A stretch of 64,000 bases of DNA. Source: an uncultured Clostridium sp. GTDB lineage: Bacteria > Bacillota > Clostridia > Clostridiales > Clostridiaceae. The translations under genes were made by a program, and so were the position numbers. Location of the stretch: the NCBI GenBank assembly GCA_900548455.1, contig URKQ01000015.1, positions 16,428-80,427 on the forward strand. The letters run 5' to 3'. Numbering within the stretch: position 1 is the first letter of the stretch; each line of letters starts with the position of its first letter. Below the pieces are notes generated by a model. It was not told the origin of the DNA and searched no databases. It worked only from the letters and a program-made list of their open reading frames with translations. Positions 32,871-41,531 of this stretch are shown here, in pieces.

Positions 32871-33092
32871 TTATTCCTGTAATAATCCTGAGTTCTCAAT
32901 TTTGCCAATTTCTGTTGCTGGGCTTACTAATATACCACTAATAAGCTTCCCAAATTCAAATAGCTTCTCATCTGTAACATCTTTGTTAACTTTTATCTTC
33001 TGACTATCTACCTTAGGTGTTCCATCTACATTTTGTCCATTGTTGTACTTAATTTGAAGTTGAGATAAAACCTTTGAAGAAACTACTGCCAT
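32871..33092 (-). CDS. DUF1659 protein
   Basis: A 73-residue protein of DUF1659 type: MAVVSSKVLSQLQIKYNNG, KVDSQKIKVNKDVTDEKLF and LISGILVSPATEIGKIE. Start chosen at MAVV after AAAGGAG. First gene of the pair with DUF2922, 35 bp apart. Function unknown. Confidence 0.85.
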   Translation of the reverse strand: MAVVSSKVLSQLQIKYNNGQNVDGTPKVDSQKIKVNKDVTDEKLFEFGKLISGILVSPATEIGKIENSGLLQE

Positions 33093-33167
33093 AAAAATCA
33101 CTCCTTTCTTTGCTGTTTAACCTTATATATGCAAAGAAAAGGAGTGTGTAAATAAATTCCATTATTT

Positions 33168-34952
33168 TTATTCTTTATTATTTTCAGCAAATTGACTATT
33201 ATATAACTTATAGTAAAGTCCCTGCCTATCAATAAGTTCCTCATGGGTACCTGTTTCCTTAATATCTCCATCTTGCATATAGATTATCATATCTGCATCT
33301 TTAATCGTTGATAGCCTATGTGCAATTACAAAACTAGTTCTTCCCTTCATTAGGTTTCCCATAGCTTTTTGAATTAATACTTCTGTTCTAGTATCAACAG
33401 AACTTGTAGCTTCATCGAGTATCATTATAGGAGCATCAGACAAAATTGCACGAGCAATAGTAATTAATTGACGTTGCCCCTGGGCAATATTAGTAGCACC
33501 TTCTTGTAGTATCATATTATACCCTCCTGGAAGAGTCTTTATAAAACCATCTATATGTGCTGCCTTTGCTGCTTCTATAACTTCTTCATCTGTCGCCGTT
33601 AATCTTCCATACCGAATATTTTCTTTTATTGTTCCCTCAAAAAGCCATGCATCTTGCAGTACCATTCCAAAAATCTCTCGAAGTTTAGTACGCTTCATTT
33701 CTTTAATATCTACTCCGTCAATTTTTATATTTCCATGATTAACATCATAGAATCTTAAAAGTAAATTAATTAATGTAGTTTTACCCGCTCCTGTAGGCCC
33801 AACTATTGCTACCTTACTTCCTGGATTAACCTTTAAATTAACATCCTGCATTAAATACTTATAGGGTAAATATCCAAACTTAACATGTTCAAATTCAACT
33901 CCACCTTTAATTTCATCCGGATATTTAGGTGATTCACTCTCAGGAATCTCTTCTTTTTCATCCAAAAACTCAAAAATGCGAGAACCAGCTGCAGCTGTAG
34001 ACTGTAGTACATTAGAAATTTGAACAGTTTGGTTTATAGGTTGTGAAAACTGTCTTAAATATTGAATAAAAGATTGAATCATACCAATTGACATTTTTCC
34101 ATTAATAACCAGAATACCACTTGCAACTGCTACTCCTACATAACCTAAATTTGTCATAGCTTGAGTAAGCGGCATAAGTGTGCTTGTTAAAAATTGTGAT
34201 TTCCATCCACTTGAATAAAGTTCATGATTTGTGTTCTTGAAACTATCAATTACATCTTCCTCTTTACCAAATGCACTTATAACATTATGCCCAGTATACA
34301 TTTCCTCTACGTATCCATTAATTTCACCTAATGTATTCTGTTGCTGAATAAAATATTTTTGTGCAGATTTTGCAATTTTCATAGAAATAATTAAAGCAAC
34401 AGGCACAGTTATTACCCCTATTAAAGTTAATATTGGGCTAATTACAATCATCATAATAAAAATAAATATTAAAGAAGTAAATGCAGTTATAATTTGATCA
34501 ATACTTTGCTGTATTGAATTTGATACAATATCTATATCATTTGTAATTCTACTAAGAATATCACCATATGTATTAGTATCAAAATAATTTAAAGGTAATT
34601 TTTTTAATTTTTCATCTACCTTATTCCTCAAATCAAATACTGTTCTTTGAGAAACCTTAACCATAATATAAATACCCAAATATTTAAATACTGCATACAA
34701 AATATAAACAATAGATAATATTATTAATATAGTTATAAAAGACCTTATACCACTATTTGACACAGTATTATCAATTATCAACTTGGTCATAGCATCTGTA
34801 GCTTTACCTAAAATAAATGGTGCCAAACTGTTAAACATTGAAGCAAGTGCAATTAATATAACTGAAGCATACAATCCCTTTTTATAGGGATTCATATACC
34901 TTAGTAACCTACCAAAGACTATCTTAAAGTCTACTTCTTTTTTATCACTCAT
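33168..34952 (-). CDS. ABC exporter subunit (TMD-NBD), second of pair
   Basis: Half-transporter of 594 residues. Six membrane helices occupy about 1-320. The ATPase domain has Walker A GPTGAGKTTLINLL, Q-loop VLQDAWLFEGTI, Walker B PIMILDEATSSVD and switch His in IAHRLSTIKDAD. The ABC signature is altered: NIAQGQRQLITIARAI instead of LSGGQ. This asymmetry is usual in heterodimeric exporters of the LmrCD/BmrCD type, where one site is degenerate in the partner. It starts two bases after the first subunit's stop. Confidence 0.93.
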   Translation of the reverse strand: MSDKKEVDFKIVFGRLLRYMNPYKKGLYASVILIALASMFNSLAPFILGKATDAMTKLIIDNTVSNSGIRSFITILIILSIVYILYAVFKYLGIYIMVKVSQRTVFDLRNKVDEKLKKLPLNYFDTNTYGDILSRITNDIDIVSNSIQQSIDQIITAFTSLIFIFIMMIVISPILTLIGVITVPVALIISMKIAKSAQKYFIQQQNTLGEINGYVEEMYTGHNVISAFGKEEDVIDSFKNTNHELYSSGWKSQFLTSTLMPLTQAMTNLGYVGVAVASGILVINGKMSIGMIQSFIQYLRQFSQPINQTVQISNVLQSTAAAGSRIFEFLDEKEEIPESESPKYPDEIKGGVEFEHVKFGYLPYKYLMQDVNLKVNPGSKVAIVGPTGAGKTTLINLLLRFYDVNHGNIKIDGVDIKEMKRTKLREIFGMVLQDAWLFEGTIKENIRYGRLTATDEEVIEAAKAAHIDGFIKTLPGGYNMILQEGATNIAQGQRQLITIARAILSDAPIMILDEATSSVDTRTEVLIQKAMGNLMKGRTSFVIAHRLSTIKDADMIIYMQDGDIKETGTHEELIDRQGLYYKLYNSQFAENNKE

Positions 34953-34954
34953 CG

Positions 34955-36685
34955 TTAAGCTTCCTCCTTGGTAAGTTGTGAATACACAATTTCCTTATAA
35001 ACATCACAGGAGTTAAGTAATTCTTCATGAGTACCAATTCCAACGCATGCTCCATCTTCAAGAACAATAATTCTTGTAGCATTCATAATTGTGCTAACAC
35101 GTTGAGCCACTAAAATAACTGTAGAATCCTTTGCTTCATTAAATAAAGCCTTTCTTAAAGCTGCATCAGTCTTAAAATCAAGAGCTGAAAAACTATCATC
35201 AAAAATGTATATTTCAGGTTTTCGAACAATAGCTCTAGCAATTGCAAGTCTTTGTCTTTGACCTCCTGATACATTTGACCCACCCTGGGCTATTGGAGAT
35301 TGAAATTGCCCTTCTTTTGCAGTTACAAATTCATAAGATTGAGCAATTTTAACAGCTTCAACTACTCTATCTTGATCTGCATTTTTATCTCCAAATTTAA
35401 TATTGCTGGAGATGGTTCCTTTAAACAGAAAAGCTTTTTGTGGTACAAGGCCTATTTTACTTCTCAAATATTCTATATCATAATCTTTTATATTTACACC
35501 ATCTATAAGAATTTCTCCTCGCTGAATATCATAAAAACGAGGTATTAAATTTATAAGAGTAGATTTACCACATCCAGTACTACCTATAATAGCTGTGACT
35601 TCACCAGGTTTTGATTCAAAACTAATACCTTTAATTGCAGGTTCATCGGAATCGTGAAATTCAAACCAAACATTATTAAAAACTACATGACCTCTCTCTG
35701 TTGTAGTTGTAATAGGATTTTCTTTATTTTTAATTACAGATTCCTTATCTAGCACATCATTAATTCTTCCAGCTGATACTGCTGCTCTAGGGTACATAAC
35801 AAATACCATTGATAACATCATAACGGACATCATAATTTGCATTACATATTGTATAACAGCTATAACATCACCTATTAATATTCCATTTGCAGAATACAAA
35901 ACTTGATAACCACCAAATCCTAACAATGCTACTGTAGTAGCAAAAAGCACAATTGAAAGAAGTGGAGTCATTAAACCTATTACATGGTTCATTTTTATTG
36001 AATTATTCATAAAGTCTTTGTTCACTTCATAAAATCTCTGTGTCTCATATTCTTCAGTTCCAAATGCACGAGCAACTCTTATCCCAGTAAGTTTTTCACG
36101 AGTTACTAAATTAATCTTATCAATCTTATCTTGCATCTTTTCAGAAAGAGGTGTTGCAAACTTTCCAATTAAAAGCACAACAATAATCATTACTGGCATA
36201 GAAATAAGCAGAATCATTGACATGGTTCTACTTTTAGCAAAAGCCATGATAATACCACCAACACACATAAATGGAGCCATCAAACTAACTCTTAAAAGCA
36301 TATTTATAAAAGTTTGTATTTGAATAATATCATTATTAGTCCTTGTTATAAGAGATGATGTTGAAAACTCCTCAAATTCAGTTTCAGAAAAATATTGTAT
36401 TTTCCCAAACACCTTACTTCTAACATTTCTACCAAGCCCTATTGAAATACGTGCTGAAAAAAAACCTGTAGCTACATTACATACAGCTCCTATAAATACA
36501 AATATTAACATTATTCCACCAATATCAACTATTCTTGGAATATCCCCATTAGGAATTGCTTCATTTATTATTATAGATAAATAGGCTGGAAGAGCTAAAC
36601 TAGATAGAACATTACCTATTACCGTTACTACTGTAAAAAACAGTCCTAATTTGAAGGCCTTTAATTCTTTAAGCATCTTAAGCAC
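34955..36685 (-). CDS. ABC exporter subunit (TMD-NBD), first of pair
   Basis: Half-transporter of 576 residues: six membrane helices, Walker A GSTGCGKSTLINLI, Q-loop LVPQKAFLFKGTI, signature NVSGGQRQRLAIARAIV, and Walker B IYIFDDSFSALD, where the usual catalytic Glu is Asp. So this subunit carries a good signature but lacks the catalytic Glu, the hallmark of the degenerate site in heterodimers. GTG start after GGAGGT. Probably multidrug export. The MerR gene at 36787 lies upstream on the same strand. Confidence 0.93.
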   Translation of the reverse strand: MLKMLKELKAFKLGLFFTVVTVIGNVLSSLALPAYLSIIINEAIPNGDIPRIVDIGGIMLIFVFIGAVCNVATGFFSARISIGLGRNVRSKVFGKIQYFSETEFEEFSTSSLITRTNNDIIQIQTFINMLLRVSLMAPFMCVGGIIMAFAKSRTMSMILLISMPVMIIVVLLIGKFATPLSEKMQDKIDKINLVTREKLTGIRVARAFGTEEYETQRFYEVNKDFMNNSIKMNHVIGLMTPLLSIVLFATTVALLGFGGYQVLYSANGILIGDVIAVIQYVMQIMMSVMMLSMVFVMYPRAAVSAGRINDVLDKESVIKNKENPITTTTERGHVVFNNVWFEFHDSDEPAIKGISFESKPGEVTAIIGSTGCGKSTLINLIPRFYDIQRGEILIDGVNIKDYDIEYLRSKIGLVPQKAFLFKGTISSNIKFGDKNADQDRVVEAVKIAQSYEFVTAKEGQFQSPIAQGGSNVSGGQRQRLAIARAIVRKPEIYIFDDSFSALDFKTDAALRKALFNEAKDSTVILVAQRVSTIMNATRIIVLEDGACVGIGTHEELLNSCDVYKEIVYSQLTKEEA

Positions 36686-36786
36686 GGAAGTTACCTCCTA
36701 AATTTTAATATTAAGAAAAAACTACTGAAAAATTTTCTTGAATATATGGTAACCTTTTAAAATACCTTTTATACTTAAAAATATCT

Positions 36787-37614
36787 TTATAACCTATCTA
36801 TTGAACTTTCTACTTGAATTGAAACTTTTATTATATAGTTATTCATATTTTTAGCTACAACTGCATCATGCATTACTTCCTCATATGCAGCCCCTACTAT
36901 TCTTAATGAATTTTCATCTATAAATCTTTCCATACTTTTATAAAGATTGGGCAATTCATCATAATAGCCATGGAGATATGAAGTTACATATAAACCCTTA
37001 AGTTTAACACAAACTTTCTTATCTACAGTATTTTTATTTACTTTTATAAAGTAGTAGCTGTAATTACTATAATTTTTCTTTTCAAGGTTTTCTTTACTTA
37101 TAATAGCTCCAACAGGATACCCTATGTTTAAGTTTTTTTCATAGCAATAATCTAAAAGAGCAATATAATTTTCCATATCATAAGAGTCCTTAGAATTATC
37201 CACTGGATCGCTTAATAAAATATAGTCTTCACTTTGCTGTTCTAACTCAATTTTATTGGTACTAATCCTTCCTTCCTTTATAATACTAATTTTATTTAAC
37301 ATAACTTCTTGCTTCTTTTGAAGTTTAAGAATTTCCTTTTCCATTTCATTTATCTCATATTCAAAAAGCTCAATGATATTCTCAGGGTTTCTTTTATCTA
37401 AAAATCCCTTAATGTTTTTTAAAGGCATTCCTATATCTTTTAAAATACGAATCACATCAAAAACTTCTAACTGATATTCAGAATAATATCTATATCCATT
37501 GGATAAAACCTTTTCTGGCTTAAAAAGATCTATATCATCATAGTGAAAAAGCGTTTTCTTATTTATATTACATAGCTTTGCAAATTCACCTGTAGTAAAA
37601 TACTTAATACTCAC
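36787..37614 (-). CDS. BmrR-like MerR-family regulator
   Basis: Regulator of 275 residues. MerR DNA-binding domain at the N-terminus (YFTTGEFAKLCNINKKTLFH, YDDIDLFKPEKVLSNGYRYY), a long dimer helix (residues ~75-120), and a C-terminal GyrI-like drug-binding domain. It is divergent from the MATE gene across a promoter with a 19-bp spacer and a palindrome, the classic MerR target. It probably senses cationic or lipophilic drugs and switches on the MATE pump and maybe the ABC pair downstream of itself. Confidence 0.9.
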   Translation of the reverse strand: MSIKYFTTGEFAKLCNINKKTLFHYDDIDLFKPEKVLSNGYRYYSEYQLEVFDVIRILKDIGMPLKNIKGFLDKRNPENIIELFEYEINEMEKEILKLQKKQEVMLNKISIIKEGRISTNKIELEQQSEDYILLSDPVDNSKDSYDMENYIALLDYCYEKNLNIGYPVGAIISKENLEKKNYSNYSYYFIKVNKNTVDKKVCVKLKGLYVTSYLHGYYDELPNLYKSMERFIDENSLRIVGAAYEEVMHDAVVAKNMNNYIIKVSIQVESSIDRL

Positions 37615-37632
37615 TCATTATCCATCTCCTTC

Positions 37633-37663
37633 TTGACTATCCTGTAACAGGATACCTTATTAT
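37633..37663 (+). promoter_or_regulatory. MerR-type promoter of MATE gene
   Basis: TTGACT, 19-bp spacer holding ATCCTGT-A-ACAGGAT, then TATTAT. The over-long spacer with a centred palindrome is the hallmark of promoters that MerR-family proteins untwist on drug binding. Confidence 0.85.
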
Positions 37664-37697
37664 AAAGTAAGCTAAAGAAAAAAACAAGGAGGCCTCC

Positions 37698-39050
37698 ATG
37701 GAAAATGCATTAAATAAGAAAGTTACTTTTAAATCCTTACTAAAATATACCTTCCCTTCAGTTATAATGATGGTGTTTTTTTCACTCTATACTATTGTAG
37801 ACGGTATATTTATTTCTAGATTTATTGGATCTGATGCCCTATCATCAGCTAATATTGTTTATCCTGTAATCAGTATCTTAATTGGAATTGGAATCATGTT
37901 CGCTACAGGTGGAAGCGCTATTGTAGCAAAGTATATGGGAGAAAATAAGAATAAAGAAGCTAGAGAAAGTTTTTCTTTAATAACTCTCACCGCTTTAATT
38001 GTAGGATGTATTATTGCTATTATTTCTATTTTATTTATTAAAGATATTATTTATATGCTAGGCTCAACTGAAAATTTATATAAACACTGTTATTCTTATC
38101 TATTTACAATGCTTATTTTTACACCATGTATAATTCTAAAAATGTTCTTTGATTACTTTTTAATTACAGCTGGAGCTGCAAATCTTGGACTTATAAGTTC
38201 CACTGCTGGTGGTGTTGTAAATATAATTTTAGATTACATATTCATAGTAAAGTTAAACATGGGAATTGAAGGCGCAGCTCTTGGAACATGTATAGGATAT
38301 GCTCTCCCATCTTTAATTGGTATACTTTACTTCTGTAAAAAAAGCAATATGTTGCACTTTGTTAAACCAAAGGTAAACCTTAGAATTATCAAGGATAGCT
38401 GTATTAATGGTTCATCTGAAATGGTAACTCAACTATCTTCTGCCGTAACTACATTTTTATATAATATAACTATGCTTAAATTCTTAGGTGAAGATGGAGT
38501 TGCTGCTATAACTATAATTTTATATGTTTCATTTTTACTTAATGCGGCCTACCTTGGATTCACTTCAGGTGTATCTCCTCGTATAAGTTATAATTATGGA
38601 AGTCAAGATGAAGCACAACTTGAAAAACTTATTAAATATAGTTATTTAACTGTGATAATTTTTGGTGTTATTACCTTTATTATATCAAGATTTTCATCAG
38701 AATTTTTGGTTACAACTTTTGCAGCAAAAGGAACTACCCTATTTGACATAACATTAAGAGGATTTATAATCTTCTCCTTTAGCTTCATAGTAAGTGGAAT
38801 AAATATTTTTACTTCAGGTATGTTCACAGCATTTTCTGATGGAAAAACTTCAGCCTTACTTTCATTACTTAGAACGTTAATATTGTTTGTAATTGGTATT
38901 GTCACCTTACCATATATACTAGGTGTTGATGGAGTATGGCTTGTAGTTCCATTTGTAGAATTTACAACACTAATTTTCTCTTTTGGATTTTTATATAAAT
39001 ATAGAAACAAATATATGTACGCAAACCTATTTAACCGATGTACTAACTAA
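37698..39050 (+). CDS. MATE-family efflux transporter
   Basis: Membrane protein of 450 residues with 12 hydrophobic helices in two homologous halves (FPSVIMMVFFSLYTIVDGIF; NGSSEMVTQLSSAVTTFLYN). It belongs to the MepA-like subgroup that exports drugs against sodium or protons. GGAGG before the ATG. Divergent from and presumably induced by the MerR protein. Ended by a strong terminator. Confidence 0.92.
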   Translation: MENALNKKVTFKSLLKYTFPSVIMMVFFSLYTIVDGIFISRFIGSDALSSANIVYPVISILIGIGIMFATGGSAIVAKYMGENKNKEARESFSLITLTALIVGCIIAIISILFIKDIIYMLGSTENLYKHCYSYLFTMLIFTPCIILKMFFDYFLITAGAANLGLISSTAGGVVNIILDYIFIVKLNMGIEGAALGTCIGYALPSLIGILYFCKKSNMLHFVKPKVNLRIIKDSCINGSSEMVTQLSSAVTTFLYNITMLKFLGEDGVAAITIILYVSFLLNAAYLGFTSGVSPRISYNYGSQDEAQLEKLIKYSYLTVIIFGVITFIISRFSSEFLVTTFAAKGTTLFDITLRGFIIFSFSFIVSGINIFTSGMFTAFSDGKTSALLSLLRTLILFVIGIVTLPYILGVDGVWLVVPFVEFTTLIFSFGFLYKYRNKYMYANLFNRCTN

Positions 39051-39063
39051 AAACTCTATAACT

Positions 39064-39100
39064 AAAGTCCTCCTAATTATCCAGATTAGGAGGACTTTTT
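39064..39100. terminator. Bidirectional terminator
   Basis: AAAGTCCTCCTAAT and ATTAGGAGGACTTT with T run, between the convergent MATE and methyltransferase genes. Confidence 0.9.
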
Positions 39101-39105
39101 ATAAA

Positions 39106-39738
39106 TTAAACTCTTTTGCTAGCTACTAAAACACCAACTAGAGGATGTAATTGATGTACCTCAATATTAAAATTTAATTCTGAAAAACATTTAATTAACT
39201 CTTCAACCTTTGATGGTTGATCACCACCCGGTCCATAGCCAATTTCATCGTATTCATCTTCATACTTATCTGGATTCTCAAAAAACATTAAATCACCTAT
39301 GACAATAGTTTGTAAGCTCTGTCCACCTATATAAATCATCTTTTCAATTGCCTTCTTCTTTTCTTGTAAATTCAAGTGATGTAATGCGTAATTTGAAATT
39401 ATTTTACTAATCCCCTTTTCCTTCAAATCAACATTTTTATCAGGCTCATCAAAGGTTCCAATAAAAAATTCAACATTTTGTCTATCTTCCTCACTAGCAT
39501 TTTCGGTTGATTGTCTAATCATTCCTTCACTTATATCAATCCCAATACCATATTTTATAGAATTGGAAAGTTCAATAATTTGTTTACCTGTACCACATCC
39601 CATATCTAAAATAATATCGTTTACACTTGGATTGACTAATTCACTTACCAATTTAGCTGACCTATATCTCCAAATATAGTTATCAGTCACATATTCCTTA
39701 CTTGCATTATCAAATCTTTCTTTTACACTATTATCCAT
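39106..39738 (-). CDS. Class I SAM-dependent methyltransferase
   Basis: Methyltransferase of 210 residues: DIILDMGCGTGKQIIELSNS (motif I), YGIGIDISEGMIRQ (motif II), KIISNYALHHLNLQEKKKAI (motif IV region). It resembles small-molecule methylases of the UbiE/YcgJ type. Substrate unknown. Single-gene unit with GGGGGA site. Confidence 0.85.
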   Translation of the reverse strand: MDNSVKERFDNASKEYVTDNYIWRYRSAKLVSELVNPSVNDIILDMGCGTGKQIIELSNSIKYGIGIDISEGMIRQSTENASEEDRQNVEFFIGTFDEPDKNVDLKEKGISKIISNYALHHLNLQEKKKAIEKMIYIGGQSLQTIVIGDLMFFENPDKYEDEYDEIGYGPGGDQPSKVEELIKCFSELNFNIEVHQLHPLVGVLVASKRV

Positions 39739-39975
39739 TTCATTTCCCCCTATTTTTCTTTTAATCTACATAAATTCCTTTATTATTATTTTACCCTATA
39801 ATGCCATCAATGTGATAAAATAACTAAAAAAAATTTTAAAAGTAGCTTCAATAACTGAGACTCCTTAATTAAACTAACTTACGATACTATGGTTCCTTAT
39901 TATTGGTATTATCATCTAATACTATAGATATTCACCTTCAGGCAGAACATGGTTTTAACTTTTTTACGGAAAGCA

Positions 39976-40095
39976 TTGACTTTGAATGTAAAGCTAACTA
40001 TACTTTTAGATGTAAAGTTAATTTTACATTAGCAATATTATTAATTAGCAAAAGAGGTGGATTATAATTTTAAATGTAAAGCAAACTATACTTTG
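39976..40095 (+). promoter_or_regulatory. Promoter and repeated operators of XRE module
   Basis: TTGACT-17-TATACT at 39976-40004 is a near-consensus promoter. Its spacer holds ATGTAAAGCTAACTATACTT, repeated almost exactly as ATGTAAAGCAAACTATACTT at 40073-40092. Between them ATGTAAA-N6-TTTACAT (40010-40029) is a palindrome sharing the ATGTAAAG half. The XRE protein encoded next is the likely binder. The rest of 39739-39975 shows nothing else. Confidence 0.7.
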
Positions 40096-40105
40096 GAGGG
40101 TGATT

Positions 40106-40303
40106 ATGAATAATATTATTAAAGAATTACGAAGACAAAATAATATGACACAGGAAGAACTTGCTACATCCTGTGGAGTTAGTAGGCAAACGATTATTTC
40201 ATTAGAAAATGGTAAATATAATCCATCTATATATTTAGCTCATAAAATAGCTGTAATATTTGATAGCCCAATTGAAAAAGTATTTATTTTTGAGGAGGAA
40301 TAA
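40106..40303 (+). CDS. Small XRE-family regulator
   Basis: A 65-residue protein that is only a helix-turn-helix domain: RRQNNMTQEELATSCGVSRQ, TIISLENGKYNPSIYLAHKI, FDSPIEKVF. Close to the YozG/Cro-like group that pairs with small membrane proteins. GGAGGG before the ATG. It probably represses its own promoter through the repeated ATGTAAAG boxes. Next gene starts 2 bases after its stop. Confidence 0.9.
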   Translation: MNNIIKELRRQNNMTQEELATSCGVSRQTIISLENGKYNPSIYLAHKIAVIFDSPIEKVFIFEEE

Positions 40304-40305
40304 TT

Positions 40306-40725
40306 ATGAAATATATGAAGAAAAATTTAGTGTTTAGTGTGATTATGTTAGTTATAGGAATTGGGTTGCTCATAAGTGGCTTTGTTATTGAAGGAAATGG
40401 GAATGGTGCTAATCCAATGTTTTTTGGTTTAGGATGTGGGTTAGTCGCAGCAGGCTTAGCTAATACAATTCAAATATTATTAGCATTAAAAGATCCTAAG
40501 AAATGTGAAAATATAGAGTTAATTAAAACAGAAGAAAGAACTATGTTTTTAAGGGAGAAAAATAATAGTACCGTATATTCAATATTCATTTATGTAGAGT
40601 GTGCAATAGTTATAATTGCAAGCTTTTTAGAATATTGGACTATTTCCAAAGTTTTATCATTATTATTAATTGCAAAATTAATAACATGGATGATAGTTGG
40701 AACAATTAATGGAAAGAAGTATTAA
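40306..40725 (+). CDS. Small membrane protein paired with XRE regulator
   Basis: A 139-residue protein with four hydrophobic helices in two pairs and a charged central loop (KDPKKCENIELIKTEERTMF). Such proteins often accompany one-domain XRE regulators and may sense the envelope or tether the regulator. GAGGAGG site lies inside the end of the regulator gene, so translation is coupled. Family name not certain. Confidence 0.75.
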   Translation: MKYMKKNLVFSVIMLVIGIGLLISGFVIEGNGNGANPMFFGLGCGLVAAGLANTIQILLALKDPKKCENIELIKTEERTMFLREKNNSTVYSIFIYVECAIVIIASFLEYWTISKVLSLLLIAKLITWMIVGTINGKKY

Positions 40726-40824
40726 ATGAAGTTTTGGATTCAAAAATAAATTTTTAAGAGTAGGCTTTTTAAATATATATTAAAGAAAATTTGAATTATT
40801 TTTATATAAAGGAATGGTGAAATT

Positions 40825-41529
40825 ATGTTAGAGGTAAGTAATGTAACTAAAAAGTATGGTAAAGTTATAGCTAATAGTGATATAAATTTTCAAGTTAATA
40901 ATGGAGAAATAACAGTGTTATTAGGACCAAATGGAGCAGGGAAATCTACCATAATAAAGTGTATTTGTGGGCTTTTAAGATTTGATGGAAAAATATCTAT
41001 AGACGGGATTGAAAACAGAGATTTAGAAGCTAAGGCAAGAATTGGCTATGTACCAGAAATACCAGTGCTTTACGATATGCTTACAGTAGAAGAGCATCTT
41101 GAGTTTATTGCTAGAGGATATAACCTTGAAAATTGGATAGAATATGGGGACGAGCTTTTAAGAAGGTTTGAACTTGATGATAAGAGAACTAAGTTTGGAA
41201 AAGAGTTATCAAAGGGAATGCAACAAAAGGTAAGTATTTGTTGTGCATTACTGCATAAACCAAAGGTAATAATTTTTGATGAACCTTTAGTTGGACTAGA
41301 TCCTCACGCTATAAAGAGTTTAAAGGAAATAATATTAGAACTAAAATCACAGGGAATATCTATGGTAATAAGTACTCATATGATAGATAGTGTAGAGGAT
41401 TATTGGGATGTAGCTCATATAATGATAAACGGTAAAATTGCAGCTACAAAATGTAAAGAGGAAAGTGAAAACTCTAATAAAAGCCTTGAGGAATTATTTT
41501 TTAATATAACTGAAGGAAAGGGTGAGTAA
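40825..41529 (+). CDS. ABC transporter ATPase
   Basis: ATP-binding subunit of 234 residues: Walker A GPNGAGKSTIIKCI, signature LSKGMQQKVSICCAL, Walker B KVIIFDEPLVGLDP and switch His in ISTHMIDS. It belongs to the ABC-2-type exporter group (bacteriocin, lipid or drug export). It precedes and presumably powers the permease encoded two bases later. It lies 99 bp after the XRE-membrane pair and may share their promoter. Confidence 0.93.
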   Translation: MLEVSNVTKKYGKVIANSDINFQVNNGEITVLLGPNGAGKSTIIKCICGLLRFDGKISIDGIENRDLEAKARIGYVPEIPVLYDMLTVEEHLEFIARGYNLENWIEYGDELLRRFELDDKRTKFGKELSKGMQQKVSICCALLHKPKVIIFDEPLVGLDPHAIKSLKEIILELKSQGISMVISTHMIDSVEDYWDVAHIMINGKIAATKCKEESENSNKSLEELFFNITEGKGE

Positions 41530-41531
41530 TT

